Source: UBA5336 sp038526245 (lineage in GTDB: Bacteria; Pseudomonadota; Alphaproteobacteria; Caulobacterales; Hyphomonadaceae). Taken from it: a stretch of 64,000 nt of DNA. Shown piece by piece: positions 53,462 through 63,014 of this stretch (position 1 is its first letter; each line of letters begins with the position of its first letter). The stretch covers positions 69,562-133,561 of the forward strand of contig JBCBGZ010000001.1 in the NCBI GenBank assembly GCA_038526245.1. Direction: 5' to 3'. The notes under the pieces were generated by a model that worked only from the letters and a program-made list of their open reading frames with translations, searched no databases and was not told the origin of the DNA. The position numbers were made by a program, and so were the translations under genes.

Positions 53462-55381
53462 ATGAGCGACACATCTAATCTGCCTGAGCCTTCTTCTGTC
53501 CCACGTGCGCGGGAACATGATCTTGATGTGGTCAGGACTTCGGGGCGGTGGATGCCCTGGGCGGGGTTCTTGCTCGCAGTCCTGTGGCTAATCAGTGTCG
53601 TTGCCGTCGTCATCACATCAATGGATTTGAATGCCCTCTTGGGCCAACCCCCGATTACACTTGCGGCGGGCGTGGTGATGGCCATGATGCCGGGATGTTT
53701 GATCCTGATGGCGGGGTTCATGGCGCGGGAAAGCGCGCGCAGCGCTTCTGCAAATACGTTGGTTCTCAAAGCGGCAAGTCAGTTGCTCGCACCTGCTGAA
53801 ACCCAAACGGGAGAAGCTGAAACCCTGGCGACACGGCTTTCCACGAGCGCCCGGGATGTAGATCAGGCGATGGGGCAGGCGCTCGGCGCCATGAAGGCGC
53901 TTTCTTCGGAAATTGGCGATGAGCGCCTCCGCCTGGAGTCGGTCAGTTATGCTGCCGCGGACAATGCCCGCGATTTGTCCGCACAACTGGGTCAGGAGCG
54001 TACGGCGCTGGAGTCCTTGATCCGGGATCTCAGGTCCCAGGGAGAGACGCTTAACGAGGCGATCCCACGCCAGGCGCAACATATGGTCGAAGCCGCGCGG
54101 TTGGCGGCGGAAGAGATCGGTCGCGCCGATGACGCACTTGATTCACGATTAAATGCCATGCGTCAGGCCAGTCAGACCCTGGCGTCCGAGCTTTCCCGAT
54201 TGAATCAGATGGCCGGCGAGGCTGGCGCGCATTCTGAGTCGCTCATGCACGCGATTGCGCGCGTTGAAGACAAACTCGACCATTCCAAGCGCACAGTCGA
54301 CATGGCGGTCAGAGCCAGTGAAGCCGCTGTGGAGGCTGCGGGTAGCACCGGCGAAGCGCTGCAATCTGCCGTGTCTTCGGCATTGGACGATGCCCGCCGG
54401 GCGTCGCTCGAAATCCAGAAGCGGACCCGCGAGTCCAGCGAAGAAGCCGCAATGCAAATCCAGGTTCTGCGCCAGTCGGCCGAACAAGCCGGCGCTGCGC
54501 TTAAAGCGGTTGGCGTCGCGGCCCGCGCTGAAAGCGACCTTACAGAGAAGCGACTGACACAAGCGTCCGATGCGCTACACCGTGCGGTGACACCGCCGAC
54601 TGTCGCAAAATCGGAGCGTCCGGCGATCCGCTCATCGCTGACGCCGAGTGTGCCGCCGGCATCGCCGGATGCGGAATCATCTGATCCCTTGTTTGCGTCG
54701 CCGCCGCTTTCCGTGCCTTCCGCGCCCGCGCGTTCCATCGATACCGAACTCTTCGAGGACTCACCGTCTGCGCCCGCGGACTTACACAACCAAACGCGAG
54801 AACGCGACTTGCCCGTGCTGACAACAGGGTTCGACAGCCCGTCTCTGCAGTCCTCAGCTGCACCTGCGCAGCAACCCGTGGAGTCGACACCGCCGCCGTT
54901 CGATCCGCTCGAAGAGACAGAACCCGTTCCTGCGCCGAACGCCAATGACACCGGTGCCCGTGTTGGCGAAGCGCCGCGACGGGAAATGGGGTGGTCCACC
55001 ATTCTCCATGATATGGACCGCGATGACACCGACGAGCTTTCGCGGGAAGGCACAGCAGAGCTTGTGATCAGACGACTCGAAGGCGCTGGAATGACACTGG
55101 CCAATATCTTTCGGCCAAAGGACAAGCGCAAAATTGCTGCCGCAGCCCGTAAGGGCGAGAGCCAAAGGCGTTCAGTGATCCGCACGACGGCGAAGTTCGA
55201 ACTCGACCGCGTGGCGAAAAGACTGATGACAGACGAAGAGTTTGTCGGGCTCGCGCGCGAATTTGTATCGCTTGAGACCGCTGATGCGATGGCAGCTCTG
55301 GACAGGACTCAGAAGTCCAACCGAAATGCGTCCCCACGTCTTTCCGCTTTCCTCTTGTTGGACGCCGCGCTCGGCAATTGA
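53462..55381 (+). CDS. TipN-like membrane/coiled-coil polarity protein
   Basis: A 639-residue protein with two transmembrane helices near the N-terminus (about residues 32-53 and 64-87), a long coiled coil (about 100-370, rich in Ala, Glu, Arg and Gln), a Pro/Ser-rich linker (375-520) and a compact C-terminal domain (530-639, with LVIRRLEGAGMTLANIFRPK and TDEEFVGLAREFVSLETADA). This layout matches TipN, the new-pole marker of Caulobacter that guides flagellum and division polarity. TipN is about 890 residues, so this one is shorter. The assignment rests on architecture and lineage, not on a firm sequence match; another coiled-coil envelope protein is possible. The ribosome site is weak. Confidence 0.45.
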   Translation: MSDTSNLPEPSSVPRAREHDLDVVRTSGRWMPWAGFLLAVLWLISVVAVVITSMDLNALLGQPPITLAAGVVMAMMPGCLILMAGFMARESARSASANTLVLKAASQLLAPAETQTGEAETLATRLSTSARDVDQAMGQALGAMKALSSEIGDERLRLESVSYAAADNARDLSAQLGQERTALESLIRDLRSQGETLNEAIPRQAQHMVEAARLAAEEIGRADDALDSRLNAMRQASQTLASELSRLNQMAGEAGAHSESLMHAIARVEDKLDHSKRTVDMAVRASEAAVEAAGSTGEALQSAVSSALDDARRASLEIQKRTRESSEEAAMQIQVLRQSAEQAGAALKAVGVAARAESDLTEKRLTQASDALHRAVTPPTVAKSERPAIRSSLTPSVPPASPDAESSDPLFASPPLSVPSAPARSIDTELFEDSPSAPADLHNQTRERDLPVLTTGFDSPSLQSSAAPAQQPVESTPPPFDPLEETEPVPAPNANDTGARVGEAPRREMGWSTILHDMDRDDTDELSREGTAELVIRRLEGAGMTLANIFRPKDKRKIAAAARKGESQRRSVIRTTAKFELDRVAKRLMTDEEFVGLAREFVSLETADAMAALDRTQKSNRNASPRLSAFLLLDAALGN

Positions 55382-55486
55382 TGGGTCCGGTTTGCGGGGT
55401 GTCGTAGACCCGAACGGTTCAACCGGTTCTGCTGGGGTCCCTATTTAATTCCCTATATTGCGAAGTGACGGCCCCCTAATTGAAAG

Positions 55487-55517
55487 GGCGCCCCGGATCT
55501 GTCTGGATCCGAGGCGT
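55487..55517 (+). terminator. Hairpin after the TipN-like gene
   Basis: GCGCCCCGGATC pairs with GATCCGAGGCG (one mismatch) and is followed by TTC. Its sequence resembles the terminator at 51261. It lies between the TipN-like gene and the convergent acs gene. Confidence 0.45.
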
Positions 55518-55583
55518 TCAGGTGGGAGGTGCGCTGCTAGGCGCAGGATGTGCGGGGGATCACCGGGCCCGCACCGCCCGGAT

Positions 55584-57557
55584 CTACGAGCCTTGCCGGT
55601 TCTGGCGATGCTCAATCAGATCATTGACCACGCCGGGCTCAGCCAGGGTCGAGGTGTCGCCCAGATTGTCGAAGCTGTCCTCGGCAATTTTGCGCAGAAT
55701 TCGGCGCATGATCTTGCCAGAGCGCGTCTTCGGCAGACCATTGGCGAACTGGATGAGGTCCGGGCTCGCAATCGGGCCGATCTCGGCGCGCACATGTTTG
55801 ACGAGGTCTTTCTTCAGCGCGTCATCGGCCTCTACGCCCGCCCGGACGGTGACATATGCATAGATGCCCTGTCCCTTCACGTCATGGGGATAGCCGACCA
55901 CGGCGGCTTCTGCGACGGCGTCATGGGCCACCAGCGCGCTTTCCACTTCAGCCGTGCCCATTCGGTGGCCGGACACATTGATCACATCGTCCACGCGGCC
56001 CGTGATCCAGATCGGGCCATCCGCGTCGCGCCGCGCGCCGTCTCCGGTGAAATAATTACCGGGATAGGCCGAGAAGTACGTGTCGCGGAAGCGCTGGTCG
56101 TCGCCGTAGACCGTGCGCATCTGGCCTGGCCAGCTGTCTGTGATCACGAGGTTGCCTTCAACGGCGCCGGCCAACGTATTGCCTTCCGCATCCAGTAATT
56201 CAGGCTTGATGCCAAAGAAGGGGTTCATCGCCGCGCCGGGCTTCATGCCGGTGGTGCCGGGCAGGGGCACCATCATGGCGCCGCCAGTCTCGGTCTGCCA
56301 CCACGTGTCCACGATCGGACAGCGGCCTTCGCCGACCACATTAAAGTACCATTCCCACGCTTCGGGATTGATGGGTTCGCCCACAGACCCCAGCACGCGC
56401 AGGGTCTTGCGCGAGGTCTTGTTCACGAAGTCCTCACCCTCGCGCATCAGGGCTCGGATCGCAGTCGGCGCCGTGTAAAACAGCGAAACCTTGTGCTTGT
56501 CGACTACGTTCCAGAAACGCGAGGCGTCAGGATATGAAGGGACGCCTTCGAACATCAGGCTCGTGGCGCCGTTCGCGAGCGGGCCATAGACGATGTAGGT
56601 GTGTCCGGTGACCCAGCCCACATCGGCGGTGCACCAGTAGACGTCATCCTCGCGCAGGTCGAACACATAGTCATGGGTCAGGGAGGCCCAGACCAGGTAT
56701 CCGCCGGTCGTGTGCAGTACGCCCTTGGGTTTGCCCGTGGACCCCGATGTGTACAGGATGAAGAGCGGGTCCTCGGCCTTCATGGGCTCGGGCGGGCAGT
56801 CGTCTGAGACGTCGGCGCCGGTCTCGTGCAGCCAAATGTCTCGGCCATCTTTCATCGTCACATCGCCGCCCGTGCGCTGCACGACCAGCACCTTGTCGAC
56901 CGCAACGCCCTCATGGTCGCACGCCGCGTCGCAATTGGCCTTCAGGGGCACTGTGCGCGAGCCGCGAAGGCCTTCGTCAGCGGTGATGACGAACTTTGAG
57001 TCGCAGTCGATGATCCGCCCCGCGAGTGCCTCCGGCGAAAAGCCGCCGAACACGATGGAGTGGACCGCACCGATCCGCGTGCAAGCAAGCATCGCGTACG
57101 CCGCTTCCAGGATCATGGGCATGTAAATCGTAACCCGGTCCCCTTTCTGGATCCCCATGCCCTTGAGCACGTTTGCAAACTTGCAGACGGCGCTGTGGAG
57201 TTGTTTGTAGGTGAGCGTGTGGCTTTCGTCCGGGCTGTCGCCTTCCCAGATGAGGGCTGCCTTGTCGCCGCGCGTCTCCAGGTGGCGGTCAAGGCAGTTG
57301 TAGGAGACATTGAGGACGCCGTCTTCATACCATTTGATCCTGAAGTCGCCTTGTTCGAAGGACGTGTCCTTTGCGCGGGTAGGCTTCTGGATCCAATCGA
57401 TGCGGTCAGCGCATTCCATCCAGAACCCTTCGGGATCATTGATGGAGCGCTCATACATCTCCTTATACGTTTCGGGTGAGAGCTTGGCGCCAGCGGCGAA
57501 CCCCTCTGGAACTGGAATGAGTGTCTCTTCCGTCATGATGGGTTCTCCGCCGTCCAT
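55584..57557 (-). CDS. acs: Acetyl-CoA synthetase
   Basis: Activates acetate with ATP to acetyl-AMP and then acetyl-CoA. The 657 residues include the phosphate loop YTSGSTGKPKGV, DTWWQTETGG, YFTGDGARRDADGPIWITGRVDDVINVSGHRMGT and the lysine region LPKTRSGKIMRRILR, whose Lys is the known acetylation site of the family. The frame is open far upstream inside the porin gene; AGGAGG about 10 bp before ATG 57557 fixes the start. It follows the porin gene by 13 bp, so both are in one operon, and the CrbR/CrbS-like pair is next to it. Confidence 0.96.
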   Translation of the reverse strand: MDGGEPIMTEETLIPVPEGFAAGAKLSPETYKEMYERSINDPEGFWMECADRIDWIQKPTRAKDTSFEQGDFRIKWYEDGVLNVSYNCLDRHLETRGDKAALIWEGDSPDESHTLTYKQLHSAVCKFANVLKGMGIQKGDRVTIYMPMILEAAYAMLACTRIGAVHSIVFGGFSPEALAGRIIDCDSKFVITADEGLRGSRTVPLKANCDAACDHEGVAVDKVLVVQRTGGDVTMKDGRDIWLHETGADVSDDCPPEPMKAEDPLFILYTSGSTGKPKGVLHTTGGYLVWASLTHDYVFDLREDDVYWCTADVGWVTGHTYIVYGPLANGATSLMFEGVPSYPDASRFWNVVDKHKVSLFYTAPTAIRALMREGEDFVNKTSRKTLRVLGSVGEPINPEAWEWYFNVVGEGRCPIVDTWWQTETGGAMMVPLPGTTGMKPGAAMNPFFGIKPELLDAEGNTLAGAVEGNLVITDSWPGQMRTVYGDDQRFRDTYFSAYPGNYFTGDGARRDADGPIWITGRVDDVINVSGHRMGTAEVESALVAHDAVAEAAVVGYPHDVKGQGIYAYVTVRAGVEADDALKKDLVKHVRAEIGPIASPDLIQFANGLPKTRSGKIMRRILRKIAEDSFDNLGDTSTLAEPGVVNDLIEHRQNRQGS

Positions 57558-57570
57558 GGTCTGTATCCTC

Positions 57571-58863
57571 CTAGAATGCGTACTTGGTCGAGAATGTGAA
57601 GCGGGTGATTGACCCATCCGCGCCGCTTTCAAGCTCGCGAATGCCGTAGAGCAGCTCCGCGCCCATGGTGACCTTCTCGATAGGCTCCCAGAGGATTGCG
57701 CCATAGGCCGATTGGGTGGAGCTGGTCGCACCGCCGCCGAGATAGTCGGGATTGTCGACCCAGAGGCCGCTATAGCCGACATTGAAGCGCGCGGTTTCGC
57801 CAAAGGGCTGTCGGAACGCGATCAAGCCGCCATAGCTGGATATGGCTTCGAGGTCTCCGCTGGGGTCAAGGGCGGTGGCGCGACTGGCGGCCAGGCCGAT
57901 ATAGCGTCCGAGGCCTTCGCCGCCGGTGAGGTTGAAGCGAATGTCTCCGCTTTCGCCGACGTTCACGCGGCCCGCAGCGCTGAGGCCCCAACCGAACACT
58001 TCTTCTTCGTTGGCGCCAAAGTCTGCGCGGAGCTGACGCCCGATCGCTGCGAGGGACACGTTGCCGAAATCACCCTTCATATTGTAGCGCGCGACCACAT
58101 CCGGCAGGACGTTTTCATCCTGGCTGCCGAAATTCAGGCTGGTTGTGTTTGGATTTTCGATGGCGACCAGGAAGTTTCCGTTGGTGTAGCGGATCTGGGC
58201 TTGGCGCACGAACACCATGCCGTCTGACAGGACGAGGAAACTTGCGCTCTCTGGAATGGCCGATGTGTTCTGGAACGTCGACCACTCCTGGCCAACGCGC
58301 CAATTGCCATAGTCAATGTAGGCCCGGCGCAGGCGTGGGCTGAAAGAGCTGGAGACCAACTCATTGCCCTGGGCGGAGCCGAGAAAGTCCATCTCGATGT
58401 GGCCGGTCAGCGCTTTGCCGCCTACTTGCCGCTGCGCCGTGACGGCAAACCGCGTGGCCTGGGCGGTCAGGTCCGTCTGGGTGCTGTCATCGCCGCCAAT
58501 AGGGGTCGCGCTCGGAATATAAAAATCCCGTGCGATGGAGTTGGAGCCAATCTGACCATCGCTGAGAGCCGTGATGTGTGTATCGGCATCTATGAAACCC
58601 GAGATCTTGAACGTGGTGTCGCCGACGACGAAGCCATCCGTGGCGACGACGGGACGATCAGTGGCTTCGCGCTCCACGTTTTCGAGGCGAACAATGGCCT
58701 CGTCCATGTCTGCGCGTTCTTCGGCCAGTTCGGCCTTTAGCTCCGCAACCATGGCCTCCAGGGCTGCGATGCGGGCTTCCACATCTGATGCCTGGGCCTG
58801 GGCGGCGTCCACGGCAAACGCCGCCACGGTCGACAACAGGGCTGCTTTGATACGATAGCTCAC
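57571..58863 (-). CDS. DcaP-like outer membrane porin
   Basis: A signal peptide (AALLSTVAAFAVDAAQAQA) precedes a short coiled coil (about residues 26-60, VEARIAALEAMVAELKAELAE), then a beta-barrel with KISGFIDADTHI, RLRRAYIDYGNWRVGQEWSTFQN and a C-terminal Phe. This is the layout of DcaP-type trimeric porins that admit small organic acids. It starts with GTG, with GGGGAG upstream. Being first in an operon with acs, it probably brings acetate or related carboxylates into the periplasm. The 177-bp gap to the divergent regulator gene should hold the shared promoters. Confidence 0.88.
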   Translation of the reverse strand: MSYRIKAALLSTVAAFAVDAAQAQASDVEARIAALEAMVAELKAELAEERADMDEAIVRLENVEREATDRPVVATDGFVVGDTTFKISGFIDADTHITALSDGQIGSNSIARDFYIPSATPIGGDDSTQTDLTAQATRFAVTAQRQVGGKALTGHIEMDFLGSAQGNELVSSSFSPRLRRAYIDYGNWRVGQEWSTFQNTSAIPESASFLVLSDGMVFVRQAQIRYTNGNFLVAIENPNTTSLNFGSQDENVLPDVVARYNMKGDFGNVSLAAIGRQLRADFGANEEEVFGWGLSAAGRVNVGESGDIRFNLTGGEGLGRYIGLAASRATALDPSGDLEAISSYGGLIAFRQPFGETARFNVGYSGLWVDNPDYLGGGATSSTQSAYGAILWEPIEKVTMGAELLYGIRELESGADGSITRFTFSTKYAF

Positions 58864-59040
58864 TCGGTTACTCCCCTTTTATTTGTTGGGGAAAGTATCT
58901 CCGGGCAGGTGCGGGCGCGCCATTGGCCATTGGGCGTAAGACAAAGGTCGCAGCGACTCGACTTGTCCGTGAACCCGCGTAAGCTGGCCAGTATTGGATG
59001 AAGACCGGATATCCGGCGCTCCAAGTCTTGGGAGGACTCA

Positions 59041-59694
59041 ATGGCCAACGGGCCCAGCGTTTTGATTGTGGATGACCATCCCCTGTTCAGGGATGCGCTG
59101 GAGGCTGCGCTTGTTGCTGCTTATCCCGATGGGGCAAGCGCAACCCATGCCGGATCACTGGGTGATGCGCGTGAGCAACTCGCAGGAGGATCATTCGATC
59201 TGGTTTTGCTTGATCTGAACTTGTCAGACTCAAGCGGTTTTGACGGCCTTGCTACGTTGCGCGCCAATACACCAGACGTTCCAATCTATGTCGTGTCTGC
59301 AACGGACTCTGTTGAGGCCTATGAGAAGGCCAGGACGCTTGGCGCGGCAGGCTATCTGCCCAAGAGTCTTGGTCTTGAGGAGCTTTCAGCGGCCCTCGCG
59401 ACGGCGCTGGATGGTGGGGCGTGGTTTCCAGAAGCCGAAGCCAATGCCGAGGACTTGGCGCAGGCTGAGCTTGCTGCGCGCGTTGCGAGCCTTACACCTG
59501 CCCAAAGGCGCGTTCTTGCTGGGCTATCTGATGGTCTGTTGAACAAGCAGATTGCCTTTGAGATGATTATCTCAGTGGCGACTGTGAAGGCGCATATGAC
59601 GGCCATATTCAGAAAGCTGGGCGCTAATAATCGGACCCAGGCGCTTCTGATTTACAAGTCCGCCACAGCTCTGGATGATCACTCGGCCGCTTGA
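59041..59694 (+). CDS. LuxR-family response regulator, CrbR-like
   Basis: A 217-residue two-domain regulator: receiver domain with DD at 11-12, phosphorylation site Asp58 in LVLLDLNL and Lys in YLPKSL, then a LuxR-type helix-turn-helix (LTPAQRRVLAGLSDGLLNKQIAFEM to TVKAHMTAIFRKLGANNRTQAL). In other proteobacteria CrbR (also called ErdR/AgmR) activates acs together with the CrbS kinase. Here the gene is divergent from porin-acs and convergent with the kinase gene (16-bp overlap), which supports that pairing. GGAGG precedes the ATG. Confidence 0.85.
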   Translation: MANGPSVLIVDDHPLFRDALEAALVAAYPDGASATHAGSLGDAREQLAGGSFDLVLLDLNLSDSSGFDGLATLRANTPDVPIYVVSATDSVEAYEKARTLGAAGYLPKSLGLEELSAALATALDGGAWFPEAEANAEDLAQAELAARVASLTPAQRRVLAGLSDGLLNKQIAFEMIISVATVKAHMTAIFRKLGANNRTQALLIYKSATALDDHSAA

Positions 59695-62600
59695 GCCGAT
59701 AGCCGCGCTGCGCAGCCATTCAGGAAGTCCTGAATCGCGTCCGGGTTGGCGGGCTTGTGAAGATAAGCGATCTCGCGATCGCGGGTCTTGCTCATCAATG
59801 CTGCCGTGTTCTGCGCCGTGAGGAGGGCAACATTTGCCGGATGTGTCAGCTCCGAACGCACGTCCTCGATCAGGTCGAGACCGGTCCTGATATCACGAAG
59901 CTGGTAGTCTGCGATGAGGGCATCGAAGGAGGTCTCCTTCAGCGCTGTCTTCAATTCGTCGATCGCGCCGAAGGTGGCCACGCGGCATCCCCAACTCGAC
60001 AGCAGTGCAGCCATGCCCTCCTGAATTGCGATTTCATCATCCACACAGGCCACGCTGAGTCCTCCAAGCGAAGGGTGTGCGGTTAGTGGTTCAGGGGCGC
60101 GTTGGGGCGGAGAATCGCGCAGGGCGTCCCCAAGGGGCAGGTCCACTGAAAAGACGGTTCCGGACCCGAGGCGCGATCGCACCATGATTCCGGCGCCCAT
60201 GATATTGGCAAGCCGCTGAACCACGGAAAGCCCTAATCCGGCGCCCCGCAGCCCCAGATTGTCAGCGTCCTCAAAGCGTTGGAACTCATCAAAAAGAAGC
60301 GCCTGGCGGGCTTTTGAGATGCCCGGGCCTGTGTCCCAGACCTCGATACGCGCAACATCACCTCGCTTGCGCGCGCCGATCAGAACGCCGCCAGATTCGG
60401 TATATCGCCTGGCGTTGGAAATGAAGTTCCGCAGGATGCTGGTCAGGAAGTCTGGATCAGCATGGACCGTCAGTTTCGTAGGAGCAACGCGGATCTCGAG
60501 CCCGGCCCTGTCCGCCATGGGGTGAGCTTCTTCCGCAAGGTCTTCCATCAGGGGTGCAAGCGCGATTGTGGTGGGTTTCGGTTGGACGTTGCCATGGTCG
60601 AGGCGCGAAATATCCAACAGGCCTTTCAGCAAATCATCTGCCGACTGGATTGCTTTGTCGGCCCGCACGACAGTGTCCCGCGTCCTTTGTGATGCACCAG
60701 CGGTCTCAGTGAGGAGCGATCCCAGGAACAGGCGCGCCGCGTTGAGGGGCTGGAGCAGGTCATGGCTGGCAGCGGCCAGAAAGCGGGTTTTTGATGCATT
60801 GGCGCCCTCGGCATCTTCGCGGGCGCCGCGCAGGTCGGCAGCCATGTCTTCCAGTGCCTGTGTGCGTTCGCGTACCCGTGTCTCGAGCGTCTCATTGGCT
60901 TCGATCAGTGCCATTTCGCGCTGCTTGTCCAGCGTGATGTCTGCGAAGGTCGTGACGTATCCGCCGCCGGGCATAGGGTTGCCGGTAATGCGGAGATATC
61001 TCCCGTCCGGGTTTTGACGCTCATAGGCGTGAGAGCGGCCCTGTTTCATGTGCTCAATCCGGCGAGCGGCCATGTCGGCGGGATCACCCTTTATCCANNN
61101 NNNNNNNNNNNNNNNNNNNNNNNNNNNNNNNNNNNNNNNNNNNNNNNNNNNNNNNNNNNNNNNNNNNNNNNNNNNNNNNNNNNNNNNNNNNNNNNNNATT
61201 CGTTCCGTTCGCTGGACAAGGCGCCAGTCTGCGGGTTCGTCTTTGCTGAGGTGACCGCCGGTCTGGGCCTCAAACGCGTCGAAAGCCGCTTGCACGGCGT
61301 TTTCATCAAGAAAGCGAGAGGCGAGGGTCTTTAGCCCGTTCGGCGTGACACGGCTGGCCGGGATGGCTGCTTCACTGCCGGGTGCGATGGCGCCGTCCAT
61401 TTCTCCCGTGAAAGCTGCGGCTTGGATACGATCGCGCAGCCGTTCCTTGGCTTGGAGAGATCCGATGGTGAATGCGGCCATGTTGATGAGCAGAGACCAG
61501 AAGACGCCATGGGTGAGGCTGTCGCCGAAGTCGAATCCCAAAAAGGCATGCGGATTGAGCGCATCGGGCAGGGCATTTGCCATTGCTCCGTGCCCGACAA
61601 TGGCTGGGACGAACAGTGTGTAGCTCCAAACCATCATTCCAAGGACAAGGCCAGCGAGCACACCTGAGCGGCGGGCGCCGTTCCAGTATACCGCGCCGAT
61701 AAGCGCTGGAGCGAACTGGATCGCAGCGGCGAAGGACAAGAGGCCGATCTGGGCCAGCGCTTCGCTCGACCCCGCCGCGCGGAAATAACCGTACGCCAAC
61801 AGTAGCAAAACAAGGATGACGATCCTGCGCAGGTTTAGAAGGCGCGCACCGGCATCGCCAGAGAGGCTTGAAAAGCGACCGGTCTTGATCAATGCCGGAA
61901 CGATCAGGTCATTGGTGACCATCGTGGAAAGCGCGATTGTCGAGACGATCACCATGCCCATGGCAGCTGAGAACCCGCCTAGCAAAACGAGAAGCGCCAT
62001 CAGGCCGTCGCCTTCCAGCAAGGGCAGGTTCAGAACGAACAGATCGGGTGCGCTGGCGTTTGGCAATACGCTCAAGCCCGCCAAGGTGATCGGCACCACA
62101 ACGAAGCTTGTGGCGGCCAGATAAAGCGGGAACGCCCATCTCGCGCGGGCATCATCGCGGTCGCCCCGGCGTTCTATGAAAGCCACGTGAAACTGCCGCG
62201 GCAAGCAGATGATCGCTGCCATGGAGAGCAGGGTTATGGTAACAAACCGGCCCGAAAGCGTCTCCGTGCTAAAGGTGGATTGCGCTGCGGCGCTCATGGC
62301 CACGTCAGGCCGGTCGAGGATTGCCAGCGACAACAGGGCGATGGTCACCAGCCCTCCAAGCTTGAAGATAGCTTCGAACGCCAAAACCCACATCAGGCCG
62401 GGATTGTGCCGGGTCGTGTCGGTCTGGCGGGCGCCGAACAGTATTGCAAATGCAGCCAGCGCAAGAGCGCATATCAGAACCGTCTCGTCTGCTGGTGTTG
62501 CATTACCCTGCAGGACCGTAGGCGCTGAAAGGGCTGAAAAGCTCATCCCGATGGATTTCAGCTGAAGCGAAATATAGGGCAGGGCGCCCGCGACCGCCGC

Positions 62601-62960
62601 AAGGGTCGCGACAGTCGCTACGATCTGGCTTTTGCCGTAGCGCGCGGACAGGAAATCCGAGAGGCTTGTGACCCCTTCCCGGCGCGCAACGAGGGCAATC
62701 TTCCGGATCAGGTTCGGCAGGCCCAGAAAAACAATGATGGGCCCAAGGTAAATCGCAAGGTATTCCCAGCCTGCTGCCGCCGCAGTGCCGACAGCGCCGT
62801 AATAGGTCCAGGACGTGCAATATACTGCCAGTGCCAAGGCGTAGATTGTCGGGCTTTGGGCAAAGCCGGGTTTGGCCGCCTGCTTGTCCTTTTGCCAGGC
62901 CATGAAAAATAGCCCGCCGAGGTATAGCGTCGTGGCGAGCAGGATAATCCAGACGGGCAT
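59679..62960 (-). CDS. SSS-transporter/hybrid histidine kinase, CrbS-like (contains gap)
   Basis: About 1093 residues as assembled. The N-terminal about 480 residues are a sodium/solute symporter domain with some 13 helices. A PAS part follows (end YLRITGNPMPGGGYVTTFADI), then the kinase: His in ASHDLLQPLNAARLF, N-box NFISNARRYTESGG, VWDTGPGI and GAGLGLSVVQRLA, and a C-terminal receiver with VDDE and LIADYQLRD. This is the CrbS/MxtR architecture linked to acetate sensing. The 100-N gap (61098-61197) falls in the PAS region, so the exact protein is unknown. GGAGG precedes ATG 62960. It ends overlapping the regulator gene tail to tail. Confidence 0.88.
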   Translation of the reverse strand: MPVWIILLATTLYLGGLFFMAWQKDKQAAKPGFAQSPTIYALALAVYCTSWTYYGAVGTAAAAGWEYLAIYLGPIIVFLGLPNLIRKIALVARREGVTSLSDFLSARYGKSQIVATVATLAAVAGALPYISLQLKSIGMSFSALSAPTVLQGNATPADETVLICALALAAFAILFGARQTDTTRHNPGLMWVLAFEAIFKLGGLVTIALLSLAILDRPDVAMSAAAQSTFSTETLSGRFVTITLLSMAAIICLPRQFHVAFIERRGDRDDARARWAFPLYLAATSFVVVPITLAGLSVLPNASAPDLFVLNLPLLEGDGLMALLVLLGGFSAAMGMVIVSTIALSTMVTNDLIVPALIKTGRFSSLSGDAGARLLNLRRIVILVLLLLAYGYFRAAGSSEALAQIGLLSFAAAIQFAPALIGAVYWNGARRSGVLAGLVLGMMVWSYTLFVPAIVGHGAMANALPDALNPHAFLGFDFGDSLTHGVFWSLLINMAAFTIGSLQAKERLRDRIQAAAFTGEMDGAIAPGSEAAIPASRVTPNGLKTLASRFLDENAVQAAFDAFEAQTGGHLSKDEPADWRLVQRTERXXXXXXXXXXXXXXXXXXXXXXXXXXXXXXXXXXWIKGDPADMAARRIEHMKQGRSHAYERQNPDGRYLRITGNPMPGGGYVTTFADITLDKQREMALIEANETLETRVRERTQALEDMAADLRGAREDAEGANASKTRFLAAASHDLLQPLNAARLFLGSLLTETAGASQRTRDTVVRADKAIQSADDLLKGLLDISRLDHGNVQPKPTTIALAPLMEDLAEEAHPMADRAGLEIRVAPTKLTVHADPDFLTSILRNFISNARRYTESGGVLIGARKRGDVARIEVWDTGPGISKARQALLFDEFQRFEDADNLGLRGAGLGLSVVQRLANIMGAGIMVRSRLGSGTVFSVDLPLGDALRDSPPQRAPEPLTAHPSLGGLSVACVDDEIAIQEGMAALLSSWGCRVATFGAIDELKTALKETSFDALIADYQLRDIRTGLDLIEDVRSELTHPANVALLTAQNTAALMSKTRDREIAYLHKPANPDAIQDFLNGCAARLSAQAAE
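61098..61197. other. Assembly gap (100 N)
   Basis: A run of exactly 100 N lies inside the CrbS-like kinase gene. The frame is the same on both sides, but the conserved first half of the PAS domain expected between RLVQRTER and WIKGDPADM is missing. That needs about 100 or more residues, so the real gap is probably about 300 bp or longer. Confidence 0.95.
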
Positions 62961-63014
62961 GGGTCAGGCGGCCTCCATCCTCAACGATGGCGCAACCCGT
63001 GTGCCAAAGGCAAG

